Shown piece by piece: positions 17,852 through 24,940 of a DNA stretch of 64,000 nt. Location of the stretch: assembly GCA_964506435.1 (NCBI GenBank), contig CAZDLK010000001.1:62001-126000 (forward strand), written 5' to 3'. The notes beneath the pieces were generated by a model, which had not been told where the DNA came from, ran no database searches, and saw only the letters and a list, made by a program, of their open reading frames with translations. The translations under genes were made by a program, and so were the position numbers. How positions within the stretch are numbered: the stretch's first letter is position 1; the number at the start of each line of letters is the position of its first letter. This DNA is from JAOZHU01 sp964506435 (GTDB lineage: Archaea > Thermoproteota > Bathyarchaeia > Bathyarchaeales > Bathycorpusculaceae).

Positions 17852-18583
17852 TTGAAGGTTATTCCAGTTGTTGATATTTTAGGCGGCGTTGCGGTTCACG
17901 CTGTCAAGGGCAGAAGAAGCGAGTACCAACCGCTTAAAAGCGTGTTGTGCCCTTCTGCAGACCCTTTGGCTGTTGCTTCGGCGTTTAAGGCGCTTGGTTT
18001 CCGCGAGCTTTACATTGCAGACTTGGATGCGATTATGACTGGGCACCCAAATTTTTCGATTTTGAAGCACATAGCAGACGCGACTGGGCTCAGCCTCATG
18101 GTTGATGCGGGCGTAGCTGATCTTGAAAGAGCAGGAAAACTGTTGGCGAACCATGTTTCAAAGATTGCCATTGGCACAGAAACCCTGCCACATATTGATT
18201 TTGTCGGAGAAGCAGTTAGATTTCTCGGGAAAGAGCGCGTTATTGTTAGTCTTGATTTGAAAGGCGGAAAAGTACTCAGCGGGTTTGAACTGGGCAAGTT
18301 CAGCAATCCCTTGGAACTTCTGCGAGAATTTTATGGAATGGGCATAGGGCAAATTATCGTGCTGGATTTGGCTAGAGTTGGCAGTGGGGAAGGAGTGAAT
18401 ACGCTTCTTTTGAAAGAGATTCTGAAATTTCAAGGACTTGAAGTACTTGCTGGCGGAGGCGTGCGGGATATTACTGATTTGGTGGAACTGCAAAATACGA
18501 ACGTACACGGCGTCTTGATTGCTACTGCGTTGCATTCGGGAAAAATCTCGCTGAAAGAGCTGAAACAAGCGGGGTTTCTTTAA
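17852..18583 (+). CDS. HisA-like TIM-barrel protein (COG1411-type)
   Basis: A 243-residue phosphoribosyl-isomerase-like (HisA/HisF) barrel. It opens VIPVVDILGGVAVHAVKGRR and keeps the phosphate loops LMVDAGVAD and VLAGGGVRD and the acidic YIADLDAIMTG. It differs from true HisA over much of its length and there are no his genes nearby, so histidine synthesis is unlikely. From family knowledge, HisA-like proteins of this kind occur in organisms with methanopterin- and methanofuran-dependent C1 metabolism, which fits the nearby mfn operon, but the reaction is not known to me. TTG start with GAGG upstream. Confidence 0.82.
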   Translation: MKVIPVVDILGGVAVHAVKGRRSEYQPLKSVLCPSADPLAVASAFKALGFRELYIADLDAIMTGHPNFSILKHIADATGLSLMVDAGVADLERAGKLLANHVSKIAIGTETLPHIDFVGEAVRFLGKERVIVSLDLKGGKVLSGFELGKFSNPLELLREFYGMGIGQIIVLDLARVGSGEGVNTLLLKEILKFQGLEVLAGGGVRDITDLVELQNTNVHGVLIATALHSGKISLKELKQAGFL

Positions 18584-18586
18584 GGG

Positions 18587-19720
18587 TTACTGGGTGAGTA
18601 CTGTTCCGTTCCAGAATATGATTTTGCTGTAGGGATATGGACTGTAATCTGTAATTTCGTCGTAAATTACGTCCAGTTTATCGCCATACTCTTCCAAATG
18701 GCTGTTGAGGCTAACGCATAGTTCGTCTGAAAACGCGGTGGCTTCACTTAATCCCCAGATTCTGTCGGTTGGTCCGCGAAAGCCATATGCAAAATCCTTG
18801 GGGAGAACAAAGGCTACTCTGTCCTCAAAGTCGGCGCTTGTCCGAGGATGCGCCTCGGCGTATTGCCAAAACCTTTTCAATGCGTTCAAGTGTTCTTCTT
18901 GCAAAGTTCCATGCGTGTAGTTCTTGTTAGTGTCAAAAACCACTAGGTATTCTGCGCCGTTTTGGTACGCTAAGACCAAGTCGTCATAAAGGGCTTCACC
19001 TGACTCGAGGTATGGTGGTTCGGTGTAGGTCCACGTCATCATTACTCCCCAATCTTTGTTTTGAGCCGTAGCTGCGCCTCTGCATAAAGCTACGTTTAGT
19101 TGCCTGCTGTAGTTCCAGCCGAACTCGGCGAAGACGACATCGTATCCGCTTAGATAGTCGAACCAGTAAAGCGCGTAATCTGAAGTGAACGAGGTGAAAT
19201 TCGCAGAAACAGGGAAACTTTGCGTAACGTAGTTTATACTCCTGTTTAACAGGGAGATGAATTGGTTGCGTGCATGAGTGTCATTGTCTGCTTTCCAAAC
19301 GGGTCGCCACTTGTAAATGTCCAATTGCCGTCCGCCAACTTCATCGTAAATATAGAAGCCTAAAAACTTGTCACCCCACTTGCTTGTGGCATTTTCAAGC
19401 CACTGAGTATCAAAAGGCTCCTCGGTGAAAAGTACGAACGATAAGCCTTTATCATACAGGTACTGGCAAGCATCATCCAATTTCGTAGTGTTGTACGTTA
19501 TACCCGTGCTGCCTAACACAAAAAAATTCGTGTAAGGGCTAATCGCGTCAACAAGCGTTTTGATTTCGTCAAGCGAATCGTAAGCCGCATCAACACCTAC
19601 AAAAAGTTTTAAGGGTTCACTCTGAGAATGCACTTCCTCCATAAAGGCGAAGCGCAGCAAAACCGCAGATAGCAGCAAAGCAACAAGAATGAGCGCAATC
19701 CAGACGTATTTCTGCTTCAT
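18587..19720 (-). CDS. Secreted TIM-barrel-like protein of unknown function
   Basis: A 377-residue extracytoplasmic protein. The N-terminus (MKQKYVWIALILVALLLSAV) is an uncleaved anchor or signal peptide. The rest looks like a glycoside-hydrolase-type barrel: LKLFVGVDAAYDS strand, GLSFVLFTEEPFD, then FLGFYIYDEVGGRQ, a position where such folds often place an acidic catalytic pair, and later VVFAEFGWNY and MMTWTYTEPPY. There are many N-glycosylation sequons (for example NAT, NRS, NFT, NYT). No named family is recognised with confidence. It ends four bases from the convergent HisA-like gene. Confidence 0.6.
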   Translation of the reverse strand: MKQKYVWIALILVALLLSAVLLRFAFMEEVHSQSEPLKLFVGVDAAYDSLDEIKTLVDAISPYTNFFVLGSTGITYNTTKLDDACQYLYDKGLSFVLFTEEPFDTQWLENATSKWGDKFLGFYIYDEVGGRQLDIYKWRPVWKADNDTHARNQFISLLNRSINYVTQSFPVSANFTSFTSDYALYWFDYLSGYDVVFAEFGWNYSRQLNVALCRGAATAQNKDWGVMMTWTYTEPPYLESGEALYDDLVLAYQNGAEYLVVFDTNKNYTHGTLQEEHLNALKRFWQYAEAHPRTSADFEDRVAFVLPKDFAYGFRGPTDRIWGLSEATAFSDELCVSLNSHLEEYGDKLDVIYDEITDYSPYPYSKIIFWNGTVLTQ

Positions 19721-19890
19721 TGACGTTCAGTATTTATTATTGGTGAAGAGTGAAATAAGCGTTTTTCCAAATCAATGCAGGATTGCTATGCAGAAAAGGC
19801 TCTCTGCTCGGAAACAATTAACCCTCCTTTTGTAAAGGCTGGAACGGTGGGACGCCCAGCGTTAGTTTTCAGTCAAATGGGCAAGGCAAG

Positions 19891-19900
19891 TTTTATAACC
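19891..19900 (+). promoter_or_regulatory. TATA box of small membrane protein gene
   Basis: TTTTATAACC lies 45 bases before the ATG at 19939, with GGGGATAAGGG between as a ribosome binding region. This supports the short gene being real. Confidence 0.5.
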
Positions 19901-19938
19901 GTTAAGCCAGCTAAAAGGTAAGCAGGGGATAAGGGCAA

Positions 19939-20127
19939 ATGCTGCTTAAAGATGAAACTATTTTAGCTATAGGCATGCTGTCTATGGCTTTAGGCATATT
20001 AATTGGTCGCTTTCTACATTTTGAGTATTTAGGGTTCTCAGTTACCGATTTTGTGGAAGGCATGCTTGTCGGTTTGTCGCTGGTGATGAACATCACGTAC
20101 TTAGTACTACTGAGGCGAAAAAGATAA
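19939..20127 (+). CDS. Small two-helix membrane protein, unknown function
   Basis: 62 residues with two hydrophobic segments (about 10-24 and 36-57) joined by a short FLHFEYLGFS loop, and a basic RRKR C-terminus that predicts cytoplasmic ends. A TATA box and a purine-rich site at proper distances support expression. No family recognised. Confidence 0.6.
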   Translation: MLLKDETILAIGMLSMALGILIGRFLHFEYLGFSVTDFVEGMLVGLSLVMNITYLVLLRRKR

Positions 20128-20313
20128 ACTCGGCGTATGATTGTTTGAAAACGATAGAAACACAAGTATTGCGGAAACGAGGTAATACGTTAGTTACTAA
20201 TGTGCTTGCACAAAACGGCACCAAAAAGTGAACTAGAGACTTCACAGAGGAAAAAAGATTTACCTGAGAACAAAAATTAAAGAAGCATAATACACTGGGA
20301 GCATGATGACCCA

Positions 20314-21057
20314 TTGAAGAGAAACATGGTTTTTCTCATAACAGTTGCCCTTATCGCTGTTGTTGCCTGTGCCGCATTGTACACGGTTTGGCAGCTTAAA
20401 TCCACTTCAACCGTGACTGAGGACAAGGAAACACTGTTCCAGGTTTCACCGTTTAACACGTTTGCCCAAGGGAACTATGATGGCATCGTCGCGTATGGAG
20501 AATTAGCAGAACACGGCGACTTTGGAATAGGCACACTTGACGGCTTGAATGGAGAAATGATTGCTTTAGACGGCGTTTTCTACCAAATCCCTGTTGATGG
20601 CGTGCCTAGACAAATAGGCTCCAGTGAAAAGGCGCCTTACGCAACAGTTACGTTCTTTGAAGCAGACCAAACCAGCCACGTTGCCGACGCCATGAACTAC
20701 TCAGAGCTAACCGCGTACATCAACGGTCTTTTGCCCAGCGAAAACGCGATTTACGCTATAAGAATCCACGGCACGTATGATTACGCGGAGACCCGAAGCG
20801 TGCCACTGCAAACGAAGCCATATCCAGCGCTTACAGAAGCCATAAAAAACCAAACAGTCTTCACGCTAAGTAACGTTGCGGCAACCGCAGTTGGCTTCTG
20901 GTTCCCAACCAGCATGGACGGTGTAGATTTCACAGGATACCACCTCCACCTAATAACTGATGATCATAGCGCGGGCGGACATTTACTCGACTGCATTGTA
21001 AAAGACGCGACTGTTGAAATTGACCAAACGCGCCAGTTCAACCTAGTTCTGCCCTGA
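20314..21057 (+). CDS. Alpha-acetolactate decarboxylase, membrane-anchored/secreted
   Basis: Converts (S)-2-acetolactate to acetoin. The C-terminal zinc site is intact: His210 and His212 in GYHLHL and His223 in SAGGHLLDC, with the 2- and 11-residue spacing of bacterial enzymes. The FGIGTLDGLNGEMIALDG segment (about residues 70-87) is also typical. Unlike classic cytoplasmic forms it begins with a hydrophobic helix (about residues 5-24), so it is probably tethered outside the membrane. TTG start at 20314; the ATG at 20326 is an alternative and keeps the helix. No acetolactate synthase gene is nearby. Confidence 0.88.
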   Translation: MKRNMVFLITVALIAVVACAALYTVWQLKSTSTVTEDKETLFQVSPFNTFAQGNYDGIVAYGELAEHGDFGIGTLDGLNGEMIALDGVFYQIPVDGVPRQIGSSEKAPYATVTFFEADQTSHVADAMNYSELTAYINGLLPSENAIYAIRIHGTYDYAETRSVPLQTKPYPALTEAIKNQTVFTLSNVAATAVGFWFPTSMDGVDFTGYHLHLITDDHSAGGHLLDCIVKDATVEIDQTRQFNLVLP

Positions 21058-21234
21058 AAAGACAACGCTGCAGAATAGAAAAATGACAGCCCATAAGAAG
21101 CTGCTACAGCCGCAAAAACAAGAATTTTCAACAACACATAGGCGCATATGGTCTGACATTTAGAATTCATGCGGCACGATAAGCCTCTTATGTAAGCAAT
21201 AGTAAGCGTTAAATGCTGAATTGTTGTTCGCTGT

Positions 21235-21498
21235 TTATGCCATTTCCAATTGTTCGAGTGGTTTTTTGTCTTTCATTTTCGTGTAGATAATTTTTAGAAG
21301 CTGCTCTATTAGGAGATCTTCTATGCGGTTGCTTTCCGCTTCAGCTTTGTCAGGATTCTTTATTTGAGCTGCGTGTGCTAATGCATGAGCTTGAATAGCG
21401 CGGCCCATTTCAGTCAAGTCAGGTATTAGTGCGATTTCAACTCCGCATTCACACTTAATTAGCCATTGAACTTTTTTATCGGAATTGGATGCATACAA
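21235..21498 (-). CDS. Small protein with CxC/HxxxH motif, unknown function
   Basis: 87 residues. The N-terminal half reads WLIKCECGVEIALIPDL followed by MGRAIQAHALAHAAQ, so two cysteines and two histidines are placed as in a small zinc-binding module. The C-terminal half is an acidic amphipathic helix (DLLIEQLLKIIY). Stands alone between intergenic stretches. I believe similar short proteins exist in related archaea but cannot name the family. Confidence 0.62.
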   Translation of the reverse strand: MYASNSDKKVQWLIKCECGVEIALIPDLTEMGRAIQAHALAHAAQIKNPDKAEAESNRIEDLLIEQLLKIIYTKMKDKKPLEQLEMA

Positions 21499-21730
21499 TG
21501 CTGTATCATCTCTGTGAATTTAAAATAATTTTCTGTGAATACGCTATTGTATAATTGAGAATTTAATTTTTTCGATTCAGCCATCCATTGCGCCATTCCG
21601 AAGTGCTTTCGGCTTCGGCTTTTAGAATAAGAGTGGCTGCATGAATAACAGGAGCAGTTGTGGCAATTAATGCTGGTTGGTCAAGTGAAACTTTAAAAGT
21701 TAAATTGGTCACAGTGCTTTTCTGATAAGT

Positions 21731-22198
21731 ATGAAGAAGAAAGTTGCTGTGGCTGCGGTTTTCTTGGTTTTAATCATAAGCATAGCCGCGGTGATAATCT
21801 ATATTCAACTGTCAGCGCCAAAAGTGCTTATAACGTACCATGGTGAGAATGTTGTTCCCGAAGGTCTAACAGGCTTCCCAAATATTACGAATTACCCGTT
21901 TTTTTATTCTTGGAATTTAACACTGGTAAACATAGACAACCCTGTGAGTGGAATCGGCGTTCCCTCTGAACGTGCTCTGCAACCTTTGGTAGCAAAGTAT
22001 CCGCAACTTGTAACTATTAAGATAACTAACTCTGAGGACTTGACTCTGCTCCTTGATGTAACGGCTTTTACTGGAAATATGGCTGAACAATGCTTTGTAT
22101 TATTCGCAAACAGTCAGTTGAGCAACGACCAAGTAAATAGTCTTACAGAAGACTTGAACGCGCAGTTGGCGCCTACTTTAATTGACTGGTATTCTTAG
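21731..22198 (+). CDS. Small secreted or membrane-anchored protein, unknown function
   Basis: 155 residues: a basic start (MKKKVAVAAV), a hydrophobic helix (residues about 5-26), then a soluble beta-rich part ending in DWYS. Three N-glycosylation sequons (NIT, NLT, NDQ-like context aside) suggest an extracellular domain. No recognised family. A TTTAAAAGTTAAAT promoter-like stretch lies about 35 bases upstream. Confidence 0.55.
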   Translation: MKKKVAVAAVFLVLIISIAAVIIYIQLSAPKVLITYHGENVVPEGLTGFPNITNYPFFYSWNLTLVNIDNPVSGIGVPSERALQPLVAKYPQLVTIKITNSEDLTLLLDVTAFTGNMAEQCFVLFANSQLSNDQVNSLTEDLNAQLAPTLIDWYS

Positions 22199-22503
22199 AG
22201 TGGTTAAAAGCGTAGTTGTTTTCAGAAAACCTGAATAGCTGCTGTACTCCTGTTTTCTGTAATTTCTCGGTAGCAGGTGTTAATTTTGGCGATGGTTTAT
22301 TTTCATTATTTACATTAAAGCATAAACTGCTCTGGCGAATAAATCGTTAAGCGTGAAGGGGTTTTAGATGATTTTGCAGATACTAATTGCTGAATTGAAC
22401 ATAATACAGAGGTTATGCTGTAAATATGAATGAGTCAAGAAAGGCTACTTCCACAAATCTTATACCAAAAAACTGCTAAAACAGTTTCGCGTGATATGGA
22501 ACT
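22199..22503. other. Intergenic region with a short hairpin
   Basis: No gene seen; the longest start-to-stop frame is about 20 codons. A perfect AAACTG/CAGTTT hairpin with a six-base loop lies at 22471-22488, about 15 bases before the next gene, so it would fold in or near that gene's leader. Confidence 0.4.
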
Positions 22504-22761
22504 ATGCCTGAATTTGTTCATGTATGGGAAGCTGACGACCCATACGCTAAAAACGCAACTACTGGCAAACCGTTGAAACATGAAATTCGAGAGCACGCTG
22601 ACGGACAATTCACGGTAGTCTCTTATAGTGCATTTGGGACGCGGACAACTTATGGGCCATATGGCAGTTTGGCGGAAGCAAAACTCTTTCTTTTCACATA
22701 TAACGGTGTTCCGAAAGATTCTTGGAAAGAAGTTGAGGTTAGCACAAAGGTCAAAGCCTAA
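22504..22761 (+). CDS. Hypothetical 85-residue protein
   Basis: Soluble, beginning PEFVHVWEADDPYAKN and ending with an amphipathic KDSWKEVEVSTKVKA. Aromatic-rich beta pattern (FTVVSYSAFGTRTTYGPYG) in the middle. Not recognised. The reading frame uses ordinary codons for the window and has a hairpin just upstream. No ribosome binding site is obvious. Confidence 0.45.
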   Translation: MPEFVHVWEADDPYAKNATTGKPLKHEIREHADGQFTVVSYSAFGTRTTYGPYGSLAEAKLFLFTYNGVPKDSWKEVEVSTKVKA

Positions 22762-22886
22762 ATCCGAGCCACGCAGCAACGCATTGGCATCAACTTGCGG
22801 TTTTTTAGAGCTAAAACGTAAAAACAGCAGAAGCCACAATTAGCATAATTGAGCCGCTCCTTTCGGTATTTGCTGGTTCTTGTGAA

Positions 22887-22897
22887 GCAGCAAGTTT
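22887..22897 (+). promoter_or_regulatory. TATA box of SnoaL-like gene
   Basis: CAAGTTTTAAATG about 40 bases before the ATG at 22934 predicts a leader of roughly 15 bases. Confidence 0.45.
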
Positions 22898-22933
22898 TAA
22901 ATGTGGTGGATGGAAAAGAGAGTGTGATGTTTT

Positions 22934-23392
22934 ATGTCAGTTGTTGAAGAGAATAAGAGGGTTCTTCGCAGGTTTATTGAAGCCTACAATGATCGCGAGT
23001 TGAATGTGTTTGAGGAATTGGTGGCGCTTGATTTTGTTGACCGTACGCATAATCAGCGGGGTCGGGAGAAATTCAAGGAATTGTTCACTATGGCTTTCAA
23101 GGGCTTTCCTGATTGGCATGAGACTATCGAGGATATGGTTGCTGAGGGGGATAAAGTATGGGTCAGGGTTAAAGCTACGGGGACTCATACGGGCGAGTGG
23201 AATCTTTTCGGCGTGCCCCTGCCAGCGACAGGCAACAAGATAACGATGAGCATGGTTTTCATGTTTCGCATAGTTAACGGCAAACTTGTAGAGGAAGACG
23301 AGGTAGATGACCAACTGGACTTCTTCAAGCAACTAGGCTTCATCGAATACACTGAAAAGGGAAAGAAACTCTTCTTAGAAGACAACAAATGA
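22934..23392 (+). CDS. SnoaL-like / ester cyclase family protein
   Basis: A 152-residue NTF2-fold protein of the SnoaL-like group: N-terminal helix ENKRVLRRFIEAYNDREL, then FPDWHETIEDMVAEGDKVWV and the strand pair KATGTHTGEW...MSMVFMFRIVNGKL. Members include polyketide cyclases and many uncharacterised small-molecule enzymes. The DWH motif corresponds to the usual pocket, but the substrate cannot be predicted. Single gene, soluble. Confidence 0.85.
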   Translation: MSVVEENKRVLRRFIEAYNDRELNVFEELVALDFVDRTHNQRGREKFKELFTMAFKGFPDWHETIEDMVAEGDKVWVRVKATGTHTGEWNLFGVPLPATGNKITMSMVFMFRIVNGKLVEEDEVDDQLDFFKQLGFIEYTEKGKKLFLEDNK

Positions 23393-23593
23393 CGTAGCGG
23401 AACGCTATGCGCAAAGGGTAGCATGCGTAATTCTATCTTACGCGAGTGAAGCGGAGCAAGTGAAGGAAGCGGGAACAAGTGCCAGTTGAATTTTAATGTA
23501 CAACTGTAAGTCCACAGGTGTCAGACCACAAAATCTGAGCCGGAAGAGCCCGAAATATTCTAATAGCCTCTTGCATAGCAGGAAAGAGGTGAG

Positions 23594-23974
23594 ATAACGA
23601 ATAGAAAGCGCTTAATAGCTGGAGTCGCTGTCGTGACAGCTGTAGTAATTGTCGTGGCAGTTTTTGTAGTGATTTTCTTTAAGGCGCCGCCGTCACCGCT
23701 GTTCACAGTCACGGGAAAGCAGCAGTTTACGGAGTCAGTGGGTGGAGGCTACGAAGTTTTAAGTTGGAACTTCACGTTCGCCTACAACGGTGAAAGCGCT
23801 TTGCAAAATGTAAATCTCTATTTGAACAATGGAGACACCGCGTTTAAAACGGTGCCCGAGATAACTAAGGGCTGGGTTTACGAGCGCATATGGACGCCTG
23901 AAAACACCAGTGCAAATGCGTCGATTACAGTTTCGTGGCAGGGCGGAACTGAGTATTATGAGTTTCAACCTTAA
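23594..23974 (+). CDS. Small secreted/anchored protein with non-canonical start
   Basis: About 126 residues if read from ATA at 23594, or 113 from the GTG at 23633. The upstream codons add NRKRLIAGVAVV, giving the basic region a signal peptide or anchor needs before the hydrophobic VVIVVAVFVVIFF. GAGGTGA at 23586-23592 is a near-perfect ribosome binding site and points to ATA (23594) or ACG (23597), not to the GTG 40 bases later. The in-frame stop at 23576 excludes any other canonical start. The mature part is beta-rich (WNFTFAYNGESALQNVNLYL) and resembles surface proteins in this region. Confidence 0.55.
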   Translation: MTNRKRLIAGVAVVTAVVIVVAVFVVIFFKAPPSPLFTVTGKQQFTESVGGGYEVLSWNFTFAYNGESALQNVNLYLNNGDTAFKTVPEITKGWVYERIWTPENTSANASITVSWQGGTEYYEFQP

Positions 23975-23995
23975 CTTTTTTGGTTGAATTTAGTT

Positions 23996-24559
23996 TTAGC
24001 AGCGTTTTATTTCTAAACAAAGTAGAATAACGCATCCGACTATAGACATTGCGCCTACAACTATGAATGTAGTGACGAAACCGAACAATCCGGCAATGTT
24101 AGCGCCGACCAGCGCAGCTACGCCGACGCCGATTCCCGTGAGAGATGAATATACGCTCCAGTCAAAGCTTTTTTGGTTTATCTCCGAGTTTCTGCTCCAG
24201 AGACCTACCCATGAGGGATAAGCCAAGCCGCTTCCTAAACCGTGGACGATTTGAGCGGCATAAATGAAGTTCACATGGTTTGAGAAAATGTAGATTATTG
24301 GAACGGTAGAAACTATGAAGGTACCAATGAGTAAAATTTTGATTCGGAAGTGGCGATCATGCTTATCAACTAATTTTGAGCAGGGAATTTGTAGCGCGCT
24401 TTTTGTTATTATGAATATCATGCTTGCTAGTCCAGCGGCAAATATCGTGCCTCCGACTAGATTCTCTTTGATGAAAATGGAAAGTATGGGGTCTATTAAT
24501 CCAAACCCTGTTAGAACAAACACGTCTGAAATGATAAGTAAAATGATCGTTTTATTCAT
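23996..24559 (-). CDS. Half-size MFS transporter (six helices)
   Basis: 187 residues, equal to the N-terminal half of a major facilitator transporter: six hydrophobic segments, with the loop 2-3 region KLVDKHDRHFRIK in the place of the MFS GxxxDRxGR motif. It ends right after the sixth helix (VILLCLEIKRC), and no second half is found downstream. It could work as a dimer or be a remnant. Its AT-richer sequence differs from its neighbours. Confidence 0.65.
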   Translation of the reverse strand: MNKTIILLIISDVFVLTGFGLIDPILSIFIKENLVGGTIFAAGLASMIFIITKSALQIPCSKLVDKHDRHFRIKILLIGTFIVSTVPIIYIFSNHVNFIYAAQIVHGLGSGLAYPSWVGLWSRNSEINQKSFDWSVYSSLTGIGVGVAALVGANIAGLFGFVTTFIVVGAMSIVGCVILLCLEIKRC

Positions 24560-24940
24560 ATATTAGGTTTAGGCAGTTGGATACAAAAACGTATCTAAAT
24601 GCTCAACCAAAACCGACGATAAGCTGGACATGAAAACATTTTCTGCATGCTGTCTGTAGGCTATTGTGTTGGGCATAAGAATGAGTAGCAAGAGAAAACG
24701 AAAAAAGTTCGCTCAAAATGATAGGGCGCAGTACAATTAAGTGGGGTTTGCTGAGGTTCCGGACAGAGCACACAGAATCAAAGGAGAAAAGGAAAAATGC
24801 GGTAACGATGATACCATCGTTTTTTCTGCCCGGAACCTTCTCAGCCCTTTTCTTTGCCTATGTTTTTTCTCCTTGTTTTTCACGGTTGTTGGTTGTTGCC
24901 CAAAAAAGGGGGGAAAATTGTTTTTGGTTTTCTTGCATGC
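24560..24940. other. Intergenic region dominated by a long inverted repeat
   Basis: Between the 3' end of the beta-propeller gene and the 5' end of the half-MFS gene, both on the minus strand. Open frames here have no protein-like composition. It contains a folded element (24748-24845), a G-run/T-run at 24901-24918 that on the minus strand reads C-rich then six T, and promoter-like AT stretches near 24580. Confidence 0.5.
24748..24845. terminator. Long imperfect hairpin, likely terminator or structured RNA
   Basis: Outer arms GCTGA-GGTTCCGG and CCGGAACC-TTC-TCAGC pair, then CAGA with TCTG, and an inner hairpin AACGATG-ATAC-CATCGTT has six T on one side and a TTTTT run on the other. On the minus strand it follows the beta-propeller stop by about 100 bases. 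The U-runs suit an archaeal terminator; the long paired arms also fit a small mobile-element remnant. Confidence 0.5.
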
